Made by a program: the position numbers and the translations under genes
Notes under the pieces: generated by a model
The model's input: the letters and a program-made list of their open reading frames with translations, nothing else
Databases searched by the model: none
Told to the model about the DNA's origin: nothing
Part shown: one piece after another, positions 1-8,250 of the stretch
Layout of the letters: each line of letters begins with the position of its first letter
Position numbering within the stretch: position 1 is the stretch's first letter
NCBI GenBank assembly: GCA_050014015.1
Contig: JBEKEC010000026.1
Location: forward strand, 1-64,000
Source of the DNA: PALSA-1353 sp050014015
GTDB lineage: Bacteria; Planctomycetota; Phycisphaerae; Tepidisphaerales; Tepidisphaeraceae
Direction of reading: 5' to 3'
Length of the DNA stretch: 64,000 nt

Positions 1-84
1 TGGCGAAAACTCAACGGCAGCACGTTGCTGCCGGAGGTGATCGCAGGAGTGGTCTTCAAAGATGGAACGAAGCTCGCCGCTTAA
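1..84 (+). CDS. C-terminal end of a probable transposase (truncated by window edge)
   Basis: An open frame runs from base 1 to a TAA at 82-84 and gives 27 residues beginning WRKLNGSTLLPEVIAG and ending KDGTKLAA. The pattern of W-R-x-L-N-G, then L-P-x-V, then G-V-x-F-x-D-G resembles the tail of IS256/Mutator-type transposases. This is a family resemblance recalled from memory and the fragment is very short. The start lies outside the window. The DNA just downstream (85-350) is visibly AT-richer than the rest, as expected at the edge of a mobile element. Confidence 0.45.
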   Translation, partial: WRKLNGSTLLPEVIAGVVFKDGTKLAA

Positions 85-331
85 ACTGTCGCGGCCATCC
101 ACTACTTTTGGGAATATCTCTCGTACGAACCGCCGCCTGCATTGACACGCGCGATTCGTTGTTTAAGTTCATAACGTCCGGATGGTTTCCCGTCGCCACT
201 GTTGCTCCAGCTTTTTGAACAACTAGAGTCGCCTTTTCGGAAAAAGCATGAAGCGCTTTCATTAAACTAGCATCATCGTCAATATTGCGCAAGAATAAAT
301 CTATGCTTTCGGCAAGCTGCAAAGAAGTCAC
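56..331 (-). CDS. Small hypothetical protein (91 aa)
   Basis: Starts at GTG (329-331) with a good ribosome-binding site, GGAGG, about five bases upstream on the minus strand. I do not recognise the product. It has no signal peptide or membrane segment; the N-terminal half is acidic and leucine-rich and the last 15 residues are basic. The gene is AT-richer than its neighbours and its 3' end overlaps the end of the transposase-like frame by 29 bases, so it may be imported DNA or a chance ORF. The ribosome-binding site is the main support. Confidence 0.35.
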   Translation of the reverse strand: MTSLQLAESIDLFLRNIDDDASLMKALHAFSEKATLVVQKAGATVATGNHPDVMNLNNESRVSMQAAVRTRDIPKSSGWPRQFKRRASFHL

Positions 332-346
332 TCAATCCTCCGTTCC

Positions 347-380
347 AAAAAGTGGGCCGGCTGGGATCGCCAGCCGGCCT
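347..380 (-). terminator. Rho-independent terminator downstream of groL
   Basis: On the minus strand a 10-bp perfect GC-rich stem (GGCCGGCTGG pairing with CCAGCCGGCC, five-base loop) is followed by CAC and five T residues. It lies 45 bases past the groL stop and fits the end of the groS-groL transcript. Confidence 0.75.
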
Positions 381-424
381 TCGTATAGACAAGTCAGTTG
401 GCCCTTACGGACCAATTTCACTTT

Positions 425-2068
425 TTAGTACATCCCACCCATCCCCCCGCCGGGCGCTCCAGCCGGCTCGGGCTTGTCTTCCTTGATCTCGCTAACGATC
501 GCATCCGTCGTCAGCAGCAAACTGGCGATGCTGGCGGCGTTCTGTAGAGCGGTGCGCTCGACCTTCGTCGGAACGATCACGCCCATCTTCACCAGGTCGC
601 CGTATTCGTGGGTCAGGGCGTTGTAGCCGAAGTTGACCTCGGAGCTCTCCTTGACCTTCTGGGCGACGACGGAGCCGTCGACGCCGGCGTTTTCGGCGAT
701 CTGCTTGATCGGAGCTTCAATCGCGCGGCGAACGATGTCCACGCCGAGACGCTGATCGTCATCGCCGGCCTTCTTGCGGATGCCGTCGAGGACCTTGGCG
801 GCGGCGCGGATCACGGCGATTCCGCCTCCGGGCAGGATGCCCTCTTCCACCGCGGCCCGACAGGCGTGCAGCGCGTCCTCGACGCGGGCCTTCTTTTCCT
901 TCATGGCCACTTCCGTGGCCGCCCCGACGTGGATCTGGGCCACGCCGCCCGCCAGCTTCGCCAGGCGCTCCTGGAGCTTCTCGCGGTCGTAGTCGCTGGT
1001 GTTGTCTTCAATCTCGGTCTTGAGGGCTTCGATGCGGCCCTTGATGGCTTTCTCGTTGCCCGCGCCTTCGATGATGGTCGTGTTGTCCTTGTCGACGCGG
1101 ATTTTCTTGGCCCGGCCGAGTTGAGACAGCTCGATGTTTTCGAGCTTGATGCCGAGTTCCTCAAAGATGGCGGTCCCGCCGGTGACGACGGCGATGTCTT
1201 CGAGCATGGCTTTGCGGCGATCGCCGAAGCCGGGGGCCTTGACCGCCGCGACCTTCAGGGTGCCGCGTAGCTTGTTGACGACCAGGGTGGCCAGCGCTTC
1301 GCCTTCGATGTCCTCGGCGATGATGAGCATGGGTTTGCCCTGCTCGGCCGCCTTGGACAGGACGGGAACCATGTCCCGGGCCGAGGAGATTTTCTTTTCG
1401 TGAATCAGGATATACGCATCTTCAAGGATGGCTTCCTGGGTGGTGGCATCGGTGATGAAGTGAGGCGAGAGAAATCCCTTGTCGAACTGCATTCCTTCGA
1501 CGAGTTCAACGGTGGTTTCGAGGGCTTTGCCTTCTTCGACGGTGATGACGCCGTCTTTGCCGACCTTGTCCATGGCCTCGGCGATCATTTTGCCGATCTG
1601 CTCGTCCTGGTTGGCGCTGGAGGTGCCGACCTGGGCGACTTCCTTGCTGCTTTCGATTTTCTTGGACATCTTGCCCAGTTCAGCGACGATGGCGGCGACG
1701 GCCAGGTTGATCCCGCGCTGAATTTGCGATGGATTGGCGCCGGAGGCGACGTTTCGCATCCCCTCGGCGAAGATGGCCTCGGCATAGACGGTGGCGGTGG
1801 TGGTTCCGTCGCCGGCGACGCTGGAAGTCTTGGAGGCGACTTCCTTGACCATTTGCGCCCCCATGTTTTCGTAGGAATCTTCCAGTTCGATTTCCTTGGC
1901 GACGGTGACGCCGTCCTTGGTGACGGTGGGCGAGCCGAAGGATTTCTCCAGAACGACGTTCCTGCCCGAGGGTCCGAGGGTGACCTTGACCGCCCGGGCG
2001 AGCTTGCGGACCCCGCGAAGGATCGCTTCGCGGGCTTCCTGATCAAATGCGATTCGTTTTGCCGACAT
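425..2068 (-). CDS. groL: Chaperonin GroEL (Hsp60), 547 aa
   Basis: ATP-driven 14-mer folding cage that works with GroES in the cytoplasm. The sequence carries the equatorial ATP-site signatures: residues 29-34 TLGPSG, Asp52, GDGTTTAT at 86-93 with Asp87, and RVEDALHACRAAVEEG containing the hydrolytic Asp near 398. It ends in the usual GGM-rich tail (GGGMGGMY). Length is normal for the family. An in-frame start exists upstream, but the ATG at 2068 begins the conserved MSAKRIAF and has AGGAG six bases ahead, so it was chosen. It follows groS by 123 bases and is probably cotranscribed; a terminator lies just downstream. Confidence 0.98.
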   Translation of the reverse strand: MSAKRIAFDQEAREAILRGVRKLARAVKVTLGPSGRNVVLEKSFGSPTVTKDGVTVAKEIELEDSYENMGAQMVKEVASKTSSVAGDGTTTATVYAEAIFAEGMRNVASGANPSQIQRGINLAVAAIVAELGKMSKKIESSKEVAQVGTSSANQDEQIGKMIAEAMDKVGKDGVITVEEGKALETTVELVEGMQFDKGFLSPHFITDATTQEAILEDAYILIHEKKISSARDMVPVLSKAAEQGKPMLIIAEDIEGEALATLVVNKLRGTLKVAAVKAPGFGDRRKAMLEDIAVVTGGTAIFEELGIKLENIELSQLGRAKKIRVDKDNTTIIEGAGNEKAIKGRIEALKTEIEDNTSDYDREKLQERLAKLAGGVAQIHVGAATEVAMKEKKARVEDALHACRAAVEEGILPGGGIAVIRAAAKVLDGIRKKAGDDDQRLGVDIVRRAIEAPIKQIAENAGVDGSVVAQKVKESSEVNFGYNALTHEYGDLVKMGVIVPTKVERTALQNAASIASLLLTTDAIVSEIKEDKPEPAGAPGGGMGGMY

Positions 2069-2191
2069 GGGTTCTCCTAAATAGTTTGAGTTTCGAGTTG
2101 CAAGTTGCAAGTGCAAGTTGGGTGGTTTTCTTCGCTTGCCACTTGCAACTTGCCAGGCCGGCCCATATTTGGCCGGCCGCTTGCACTTTCT
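2069..2191. repeat. groS-groL spacer with inverted and tandem heptamer repeats
   Basis: The spacer holds repeated GTTGCAA/GTGCAA heptamers. A 14-bp perfect inverted repeat, GCAAGTTGCAAGTG at 2100-2113 against 2140-2153, could form a hairpin in the mRNA. Two copies of the self-complementary GGCCGGCC (2156-2163 and 2171-2178) could form a second hairpin. There is no T-run, so these are not ordinary terminators. They could set the groS:groL ratio by processing or attenuation, which is inference. Confidence 0.6.
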
Positions 2192-2482
2192 TCATTCCAC
2201 GACTGCCAGAACGTCGTCGACGGACATAATCATGAGTTCCTCGCCGTCGAGCTTGATTTCGGTTCCGGCGTAGGAGGCGAAGATGACCTCGTCCCCTTTC
2301 TTGAGTTCGACGGGCGCGCGTTCGCCGGTATCGAGGCGTTTGCCTTCACCGACGCTCAGCACTTTTCCGCGCCTGGGTTTTTCCTTGGCGGTGTCGGGCA
2401 GAACGATTCCAGACTTGGTTTTCGTTTCCGCCTCGACGCGCTTGACGAGGATTTTGTCACCGAGAGGACGAAGCTTGGGCAT
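2192..2482 (-). CDS. groS: Co-chaperonin GroES, 96 aa
   Basis: Heptameric lid of the GroEL cage. Full length for the family, with the opening LRPLGDKILVKR, the mobile loop containing KTKSGIVLPDTAKEKP, and the conserved EVIFASYAGTE and EELMIM segments. The ATG has AAGGAG about seven bases upstream. It comes before groL in the same direction; a receiver-domain gene ends 50 bases upstream. No CIRCE inverted repeat is visible upstream, so HrcA control is not supported here. Confidence 0.97.
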   Translation of the reverse strand: MPKLRPLGDKILVKRVEAETKTKSGIVLPDTAKEKPRRGKVLSVGEGKRLDTGERAPVELKKGDEVIFASYAGTEIKLDGEELMIMSVDDVLAVVE

Positions 2483-2532
2483 GATGGACTCCTTAAAAAG
2501 TTTGGGTAAACAAAGAGGTCATTGGTCATTTG

Positions 2533-2946
2533 TCATTGGTCGTCAGGCCAACGGTTCTCATGGTATCGCCGCAGCACGCGAGCCAGGGCGTCGAGCAGGA
2601 CGTTGAAGTCCACCGGCTTGCTCAGGACGCTGAAAACCTGCATCCCCAGCGCTTCCTGGAGCAGGTGATTGGTCAGATGGTCGGCCAGCAGGATCGTCGG
2701 CGTCGCCTTGTGCAATTCGCGCAAGAGACGAATGACCTGCAAACCACCCAACTGCGGCATCTGGACATCCAGGACGGCTACGTGAACGGGGATGGATTCA
2801 ATCAAATCCAGCGCTTCGCGTCCGCTATGGGCGATGACCGTTTGCACGCCCTGAGGCCGCAACAGGTCCCGCACCGTCTGATGCCATTCCTCCCGCTCGT
2901 TGGCGAGAAGAGCGGTAAACCGATATGTATCATTGGCCTGTACCAT
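2533..2946 (-). CDS. Degenerate receiver (CheY-like) domain protein, 137 aa
   Basis: A stand-alone response-regulator receiver with no output domain. The phospho-acceptor Asp60 (VLDVQMPQLGG) and Lys110 (LSKPVD) are in place. The usual acidic pair after beta-1 is Asn16-Glu17 instead of Asp-Asp, and the conserved Thr/Ser after beta-4 is Ala88. Mg binding and phosphorylation are therefore likely altered. It sits 50 bases upstream of groS on the same strand and may share its transcript. No cognate kinase is adjacent. The family call is firm; the role is unknown. Confidence 0.85.
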   Translation of the reverse strand: MVQANDTYRFTALLANEREEWHQTVRDLLRPQGVQTVIAHSGREALDLIESIPVHVAVLDVQMPQLGGLQVIRLLRELHKATPTILLADHLTNHLLQEALGMQVFSVLSKPVDFNVLLDALARVLRRYHENRWPDDQ

Positions 2947-3175
2947 GTGCGCTGCCTCGGTTTCCCGTGCAATGCATTAAACAATCCCCGTGCCGAAAAG
3001 ACGCCTGGAAACAACGGTTCTTGAGATTGATTTAACTACCGGAATTACAATATGTTATATTGATATGGCTGCGGCATGAGGAGAGTGGCAAGCAGAGGAG
3101 AAGTCCGAGCATTCCTGCCAAAGACAGCCGCCGGGCGATTTGGGCTGCCACGATGGCAGGAGGGGTTTTTAGAAC

Positions 3176-3352
3176 CAATGCCGTTCAATGGCGGTAGTTG
3201 CCTCTTTCCGTTAGCCCCCGGCTCTGCCGGGGTTTGCGCGAGAATGGATCGGTCCTTTCGCTCAACATGGGTTGCGCTGCGCTCATCACGGAAAACCCCG
3301 GCAAAGCCGGGGGCTAACGGAAAAAAGCCGCCCCGGTCGTTGAACGGCATTG
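3176..3352. repeat. Long palindromic repeat element, copy 1 (177 bp)
   Basis: Bounded by a perfect 13-bp inverted repeat, CAATGCCGTTCAA (3176-3188) against TTGAACGGCATTG (3340-3352). Inside, CCGTTAGCCCCCGGCTCTGC-type sequence pairs with its near complement, giving a very long imperfect hairpin with nested CCCCGGC/GCCGGGG stems. It starts three bases past the cinA stop. A second copy lies at 23212-23351; this copy has about 37 extra bases near the centre. No ORF inside looks real. The rest of the gap 2947-3355 holds an AT-rich stretch (near 3030-3065) that may carry the promoter of the receiver gene, but nothing certain. Confidence 0.85.
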
Positions 3353-3355
3353 CTT

Positions 3356-4648
3356 TTAGAACGGCATCTTCTTTCCAAGCAGATGATAACGAAGCATGGT
3401 AAGCGCCATCTTGGCCGAGCGGTCCCGGACAGTTTCGCGATCGCCGGGAAAGCTGAATGTCCGGGCAATCCCACCGGAAGGATGCGCCAGGGCAATGCAA
3501 ACGGTCCCAACCGGCTTGGTAGCAGTTCCGCCGTCCGGCCCGGCGATCCCGCTGATGGCCAGGCCGAAATCCGCTGCGCTTTTCCGCCGGGCCGCATCGG
3601 CCATGGCGGCCACCACGCCCTCGCTCACCGCCCCTTCGCGCGCGATCAGGCCGGCATCCACGTCCAGCATTTCCGTCTTGGCGTCATTGCTGTAGGCGAT
3701 CCAGCCGCGCTGAAAATACCGGCTGGAACCGGGAACGTCGGTCAGCATCTTGGCGAGCAATCCGCCCGTGCAGCTTTCCGCGGTGGCGACCCGGCGAATG
3801 CGGAGGCTTTGCCTACCGCTCGCGCCTTGGGTCAAAAGATCGCCAATCACCGAAGGCAAAGTCAGTTCATCGACGCCATAAATCAGATCGCCCAGGGCGC
3901 GGCGGCAATCGGCGACGGTTTTGCGCAGAGCCTCCTCGGCCTGGTCGCGGCTCTTTTGGCGCGAGGCGATGCGGAGCGAAACGACGCCGCCGAAAACCGT
4001 CGTCCCGACCGATGGGTTGCGCGCGCGATCCATCAGATCGCCCAGCATTTCCCCGACGTTGCTTTCGCCGAGTCCGAACGTGTGCAGCGTGCGGGTGAGG
4101 ATGACCCTTCCCCCGCTCATGGTGCAAAGGAATGGAAAGACGTGATGCTGGAACATGATCCGCATTTCGCGGGGCACGCCGGGCATGGCGAAGATCCGGC
4201 AACGCCGCGAGGAATCGGGCGGGGTGAAGTCGGCGTCGATGCCCGCCGCCGTCCCCGCCGAGTTTTGGATCATCCTCGCCCCGCGAGGGATCAACGCCTG
4301 GGCGCGGTTGGCGTCGGCCATCGGCCTGCCGCGCTGGCGAAACATCTCTTCCATCCGGCCCAGCCAGTCGGCGTTCATTTCCAACGGCACGGCGAGCATC
4401 CGCGCCAGCGCCGCGCGGGTGAGGTCATCTTTGGTCGGCCCAAGCCCGCCGGTGACGAGCAGCACGTCGCATCGCCCGGCGGCTTGGGCGATGGCGGACT
4501 CGATCGCGCTCTGATCGTCCCCCACCGTCAGATGCCCCGCCACATCCCAGCCGATCGACGCCAGCTCGCCGCTCAGCCACGCGGAATTCGTATCGACCGT
4601 CTGGCCGAGAACCAGCTCATCGCCGATTGAAAGAACCATCGCATTCAT
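3356..4648 (-). CDS. cinA: CinA-family protein (molybdopterin-binding domain plus NMN amidase-like domain), 430 aa
   Basis: The N-terminal half is a MoCF-biosynthesis-like domain (MVLSIGDELVLGQTVDTNS, then VTGGLGPTKDDLTR, and later MPGVPREM). The C-terminal domain carries ESCTGGLLA, GAVSEGV and AISGIAGPDGGT and matches the CinA C-terminal NMN deamidase fold used in pyridine-nucleotide salvage. The frame is open further upstream, but the ATG at 4648 overlaps the stop of the preceding transglutaminase gene as ATGA and gives the conserved N-terminus; an ATG at 4639 is the alternative. Translational coupling to the operon is likely. A palindromic repeat begins three bases after the stop. Confidence 0.93.
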   Translation of the reverse strand: MNAMVLSIGDELVLGQTVDTNSAWLSGELASIGWDVAGHLTVGDDQSAIESAIAQAAGRCDVLLVTGGLGPTKDDLTRAALARMLAVPLEMNADWLGRMEEMFRQRGRPMADANRAQALIPRGARMIQNSAGTAAGIDADFTPPDSSRRCRIFAMPGVPREMRIMFQHHVFPFLCTMSGGRVILTRTLHTFGLGESNVGEMLGDLMDRARNPSVGTTVFGGVVSLRIASRQKSRDQAEEALRKTVADCRRALGDLIYGVDELTLPSVIGDLLTQGASGRQSLRIRRVATAESCTGGLLAKMLTDVPGSSRYFQRGWIAYSNDAKTEMLDVDAGLIAREGAVSEGVVAAMADAARRKSAADFGLAISGIAGPDGGTATKPVGTVCIALAHPSGGIARTFSFPGDRETVRDRSAKMALTMLRYHLLGKKMPF

Positions 4649-6906
4649 GGGAAATCGGGATGGGTTCCGTCGAGGATTCTTTGGATGCGGTAGACCACGG
4701 CGGCAAGATGCCTGTGGGGAGGCGTCAGAACCTTGGAGCCGCCGTAACGGATGCGATAGAACAACTGGGTCAATCGGTGAATGTCCCGATAGACGTCGGC
4801 GGGGAGATAGGCGAGCGACCGGCTGAATTCCAGGGGCGTGAGGTGTTGGGGGCGCTCGATGTGATGCCGCGCCAGAATTCGCATCAGATCGTCGTAGAAG
4901 CCCAATTGCCGCACGAGGCGGACTTGGTCGGTCGTGGAGAGGGATTTGATTCCGATGCGTTTGGCGCGGCGATGAAGCCGCCATCGCTCGACGAGGAACC
5001 AACTCACGGCCACGACGCAGAGCAAAATCATTCCGGCAATCACGCAGCTCAGGACCGACGGGGAAGCGAGTCCCCCCAGGAAACTACTCATCCAATATTG
5101 CAGGTTGATGCCGCCGCTTCTAGCGGTCCCGAACACCTGGCTACTGAGGCTTAGGATCAGGTTCTTCCGCTCGCCTGTATCGTATGCGACGACGCCGGCG
5201 GCCCATTTGAATTCGAGGTAATCGAAGATTTTTTTCAACTCGGTAAAGCGGGGACGGCTCGTCCCCGATCCGTCCTCGCGCCCGCTGGTGGGATCGAAGG
5301 TCTCCCATTTCTGCCCCGTGAACACTTCACACCAGGCATGCGCGTTCGACTGCCTGACGAGGAAGTAATCTCCCATCGTATTGAAATCGTCCGGCTCGCA
5401 TCGGAAACCCACCACGTAGCGGGCGGGAATGCCGAGGCTCTGGCACATCAGGGTCATCGCCCCGGCGAAATACTCGCAGTGCCCGCGCTTGAAGTCCGTC
5501 AGGAACGCCGCCATCGGATCGCGGTCGCCCAGCGATCCGATGTTCGTCAGGTCCATCGTGTAGGAGAAGGTGGTGCGAAGATGCCGCTCGATATTCGCCG
5601 CGATCTCGTGGTCGAAGGCGTGATTTCCCTTCAGGGGGTATCGCGCCAGAGGCTGGCCGTTGGCGTCGGCGCCGCAAACGGCCGGCTTTCTGGCATACGC
5701 GGCAACCTGCGGATCGATCACCGAACGCTCGCCACGGTCCTCGACCGGCTCCACCAGCGCCGGCAATTCACCGGAAGACGTCACCGTGTATTGGATCGGC
5801 TGCAGGATCGGCTGGTCTGCGCTTTCCAGGACCCCGTCGACGCGCGAGAAACGAATCTGCATTTCGTGCGGGGAAGATATGTTCATCGGCCCCGCCATGG
5901 CGAATAGCTTGTTGCTTCCCGTCGGCTGAAGATTAATCACCTGCTTCCACGAAACGTCGGTCTCCGGGAAGTCGAAACTCCTGATGATGTCCGGAGACGC
6001 CAAATCTCCCAGGTTTTCAAATTGATCCGGGGTCTCGGAACGGCTCCACTGCCATAGGCCGCGGTTGACGTCGTTTCCGCTGTACGTGTCCAGCACCGAG
6101 CCGCGAAGGCGCATCTCCATCGGATGGGTCACCCTTTTGCCCTTGCAGTACAGTTCGACCCGCGCGACGACGTCCTCGCTGGGGGTGATCTTGGCCAGTT
6201 CCTGAAAGCTGACCTGGTCATTGAACCCCGACAGCGCCTGGGACGCCGGGGATTGCAGCGGTCCCAAAAGCGTCTGTCCGGCGCCGCGCGGGAAGAAGAG
6301 GAACACGAGCACCGCCATCGCGATTCCGGCCGCCGCGATCAGCGCCGTCAGCCTGCGCATGGATCGCGGCAAATCGTGCGCGTCCTGAAGAAGCCTCGCC
6401 GGATTGAGGTGATCCACCGGTTGCCGATACGTCTGGCGCGCCTGGTCCACCTCCATCTTCAGGTGAAACAGCAGGCAGCAATGCAGCGAAAGGAACATGT
6501 AAACGATGAAGATGGTGCCGAACAACAGGCTGGCGGTGCTGATGGCGGCGGCAACCATCAGGAGCAAACTGAGCACCAGAAGCTGGGCGTAATCGCGATT
6601 GGCGCGCAGCTCGAAAAGCTTCACGAGGTGCAGCAGCACGATGAACTGTCCAACGGTGAGAATCGGCGAGGTCCCGCCCGCGCGAACTTCCAACGTCACC
6701 AGGGCGAGCGAGGCGAGCGTGACCAGACTGGCGAGGAGGCGCGGCATCGGAGCGAACCGCCCCGTTTTCACCAGCCACACGTGCAGCAGAATGCCTCCCG
6801 TGGCGATGATCCAAAGCCCCGGCGACTGCGCCGCCACGGCAAACCCCCAGACCCCCAGCATGAGCAGGGAATAAAATGCGGCGCGGAATTGGTGCAGGTC
6901 GTACAT
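4645..6906 (-). CDS. TgpA-like membrane transglutaminase (DUF3488 / transglutaminase core / DUF4129), 753 aa
   Basis: Integral membrane protein with a periplasmic papain-like core. About six hydrophobic segments lie in residues 10-205, followed by an extracytoplasmic domain, the transglutaminase core, one membrane segment near 600-625 and a C-terminal DUF4129-like tail (LTQLFYRIRYGG). The catalytic triad is visible: Cys477 (RGHCEYFAGAM), His523 (NAHAWCEV) and Asp538 (TFDPTSG). It is third in the MoxR-DUF58-TgpA-CinA operon, three bases after the DUF58 stop and overlapping cinA by four. The natural substrate of such proteins is not established. Confidence 0.93.
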   Translation of the reverse strand: MYDLHQFRAAFYSLLMLGVWGFAVAAQSPGLWIIATGGILLHVWLVKTGRFAPMPRLLASLVTLASLALVTLEVRAGGTSPILTVGQFIVLLHLVKLFELRANRDYAQLLVLSLLLMVAAAISTASLLFGTIFIVYMFLSLHCCLLFHLKMEVDQARQTYRQPVDHLNPARLLQDAHDLPRSMRRLTALIAAAGIAMAVLVFLFFPRGAGQTLLGPLQSPASQALSGFNDQVSFQELAKITPSEDVVARVELYCKGKRVTHPMEMRLRGSVLDTYSGNDVNRGLWQWSRSETPDQFENLGDLASPDIIRSFDFPETDVSWKQVINLQPTGSNKLFAMAGPMNISSPHEMQIRFSRVDGVLESADQPILQPIQYTVTSSGELPALVEPVEDRGERSVIDPQVAAYARKPAVCGADANGQPLARYPLKGNHAFDHEIAANIERHLRTTFSYTMDLTNIGSLGDRDPMAAFLTDFKRGHCEYFAGAMTLMCQSLGIPARYVVGFRCEPDDFNTMGDYFLVRQSNAHAWCEVFTGQKWETFDPTSGREDGSGTSRPRFTELKKIFDYLEFKWAAGVVAYDTGERKNLILSLSSQVFGTARSGGINLQYWMSSFLGGLASPSVLSCVIAGMILLCVVAVSWFLVERWRLHRRAKRIGIKSLSTTDQVRLVRQLGFYDDLMRILARHHIERPQHLTPLEFSRSLAYLPADVYRDIHRLTQLFYRIRYGGSKVLTPPHRHLAAVVYRIQRILDGTHPDFP

Positions 6907-6909
6907 GGG

Positions 6910-8217
6910 TCAACGAACCATCCCGTCCATCTGTTCCGCCGGCATGCACCGGGAGAAATCCACGAGCGGATCGAACTGGAACCACGAGCGAGCTTGCTCG
7001 GAATTCACCGAAACCACGACCATTCCGCCCCGCGCTCGCTGGGCGAGGGTCGGCTGAGCGGCGCGCGAAGCGATCAGCACCGCCGTCACGCCCTCGCCCA
7101 GCAGTCCCTTGCCGTGTTCGACCAGTTGCTGAGCTGGCGCGGTGCGATTGATGGGCAATCCACTGAGGGCGGCGAGGATGTCGCGGCAATGCCGCTTGCC
7201 GCGCTGCGGCGAGATGGTCGTCCATTTTCCCGCCCAGGCGCATAGACCCACCGCCATGCCCGAGTCCATCGCCCGGCTCGCCAGCGACGCCGCCATCGCG
7301 ATCCCCTTCTCCACCGTCGCGTGCTCCGCCAGCGTGGGCGTCTCGATGAAGGAATCCAGGAGGATGAGCAACTTCGGCGGCGAGATTTGGACCATTTCGC
7401 GGCTGACCAACTCACCGGTGCGGGCGCTGCGCTTCCAATAGATCCAGCGCGGATTGTCACCCTGGCGGAATTCCTTGACGCCGTAAAACTCGTCCGAGCC
7501 GTTGCGGCGGGGCTTCATGTTGGCGCCACCGCGCTCCGCCGACTGGCACATCGCCAGCAGCCCCGCGCTCACCACGCCGATCGCCGGGTAGATCAGGATC
7601 GCATCGTCGCATCGCCCCATCAGCGCGCGCTTCACGAACCCGAACGGAAAGCTCGTGCTGATCTGAAAACTGGTCAGCTTGTGGCTGCCCCGGCGCTTGG
7701 GAATCACGGTGACGGGCGCCGTCGCCGATTTTCCCGCCGCTACGTGCAGCAGGTATGCGTGCGGCTGCTGCGTGAACGCCTCGGCGCCGTCCAGTTCCGC
7801 CAGACAGACCGACAGGCTGGGCCAGAACCGTTTGGCGTTGAAAAAGTCATATTGAATCGTCGCCGGCTGCCCCACCGCCGCGTATTCGGGAATCACCCGC
7901 CGCACCTTCAGCCGCGTCAGCACCAGCCGGCAAATCATGGCGCTGATCAGCAAAATCCCGATCATCAGCCCGAACACGCCGAAGAGAAGGTTCGCCTGGC
8001 TGTTGATCGCCGCCAGGCCCATGAACAGCATCATCGTGCAGTAAACCAATCCGGTGAGGGAAAAGTCGACGTTGGGCCTGCGGCGAATCGGGGTGGTGGG
8101 ACTGTCGTTAAGATTGCCCCCCGGCCCGTGGCGCCGACGGGAAGTGATCCGCCGCCACATCGCAACGCCGTGCGGACGCAACCGCTCGATGAGATTGATG
8201 TCCGTCGCGCGGGCCAT
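6910..8217 (-). CDS. DUF58 (vWA-like) protein, 435 aa
   Basis: Membrane-anchored DUF58 protein. Two hydrophobic segments (about residues 50-95) are followed by a beta-rich region and the DUF58 signature GSDEFYGVKEFRQGDNPRWIYWK, written here as its first residues GSDEFYGVKEFRQGD plus the following RWIYWK. The C-terminal part has the vWA-like fold with LLILLDS in place of a full MIDAS DxSxS motif. In this family DUF58 proteins are paired with a MoxR AAA+ ATPase and a transglutaminase, exactly as here (33 bases from moxR, 3 bases to the transglutaminase). A role in envelope protein maturation is inferred from the pairing. Confidence 0.92.
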   Translation of the reverse strand: MARATDINLIERLRPHGVAMWRRITSRRRHGPGGNLNDSPTTPIRRRPNVDFSLTGLVYCTMMLFMGLAAINSQANLLFGVFGLMIGILLISAMICRLVLTRLKVRRVIPEYAAVGQPATIQYDFFNAKRFWPSLSVCLAELDGAEAFTQQPHAYLLHVAAGKSATAPVTVIPKRRGSHKLTSFQISTSFPFGFVKRALMGRCDDAILIYPAIGVVSAGLLAMCQSAERGGANMKPRRNGSDEFYGVKEFRQGDNPRWIYWKRSARTGELVSREMVQISPPKLLILLDSFIETPTLAEHATVEKGIAMAASLASRAMDSGMAVGLCAWAGKWTTISPQRGKRHCRDILAALSGLPINRTAPAQQLVEHGKGLLGEGVTAVLIASRAAQPTLAQRARGGMVVVSVNSEQARSWFQFDPLVDFSRCMPAEQMDGMVR

Positions 8218-8250
8218 GATGGATGATAGGACGGCTGCCCGCCGTCGCGC

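Noticed and set aside
425..2116. Long ORFs on the plus strand across groL and longer N-terminal frame of groL
   Set aside because: They are shadows of high-GC codon use; GroEL homology, the AGGAG site and MSAKRIAF fix the real frame and start.
2483..2560. Possible CIRCE (HrcA) operator ahead of groS
   Set aside because: No TTAGCACTC...GAGTGCTAA-like inverted repeat; only GTCATT-type words are present.
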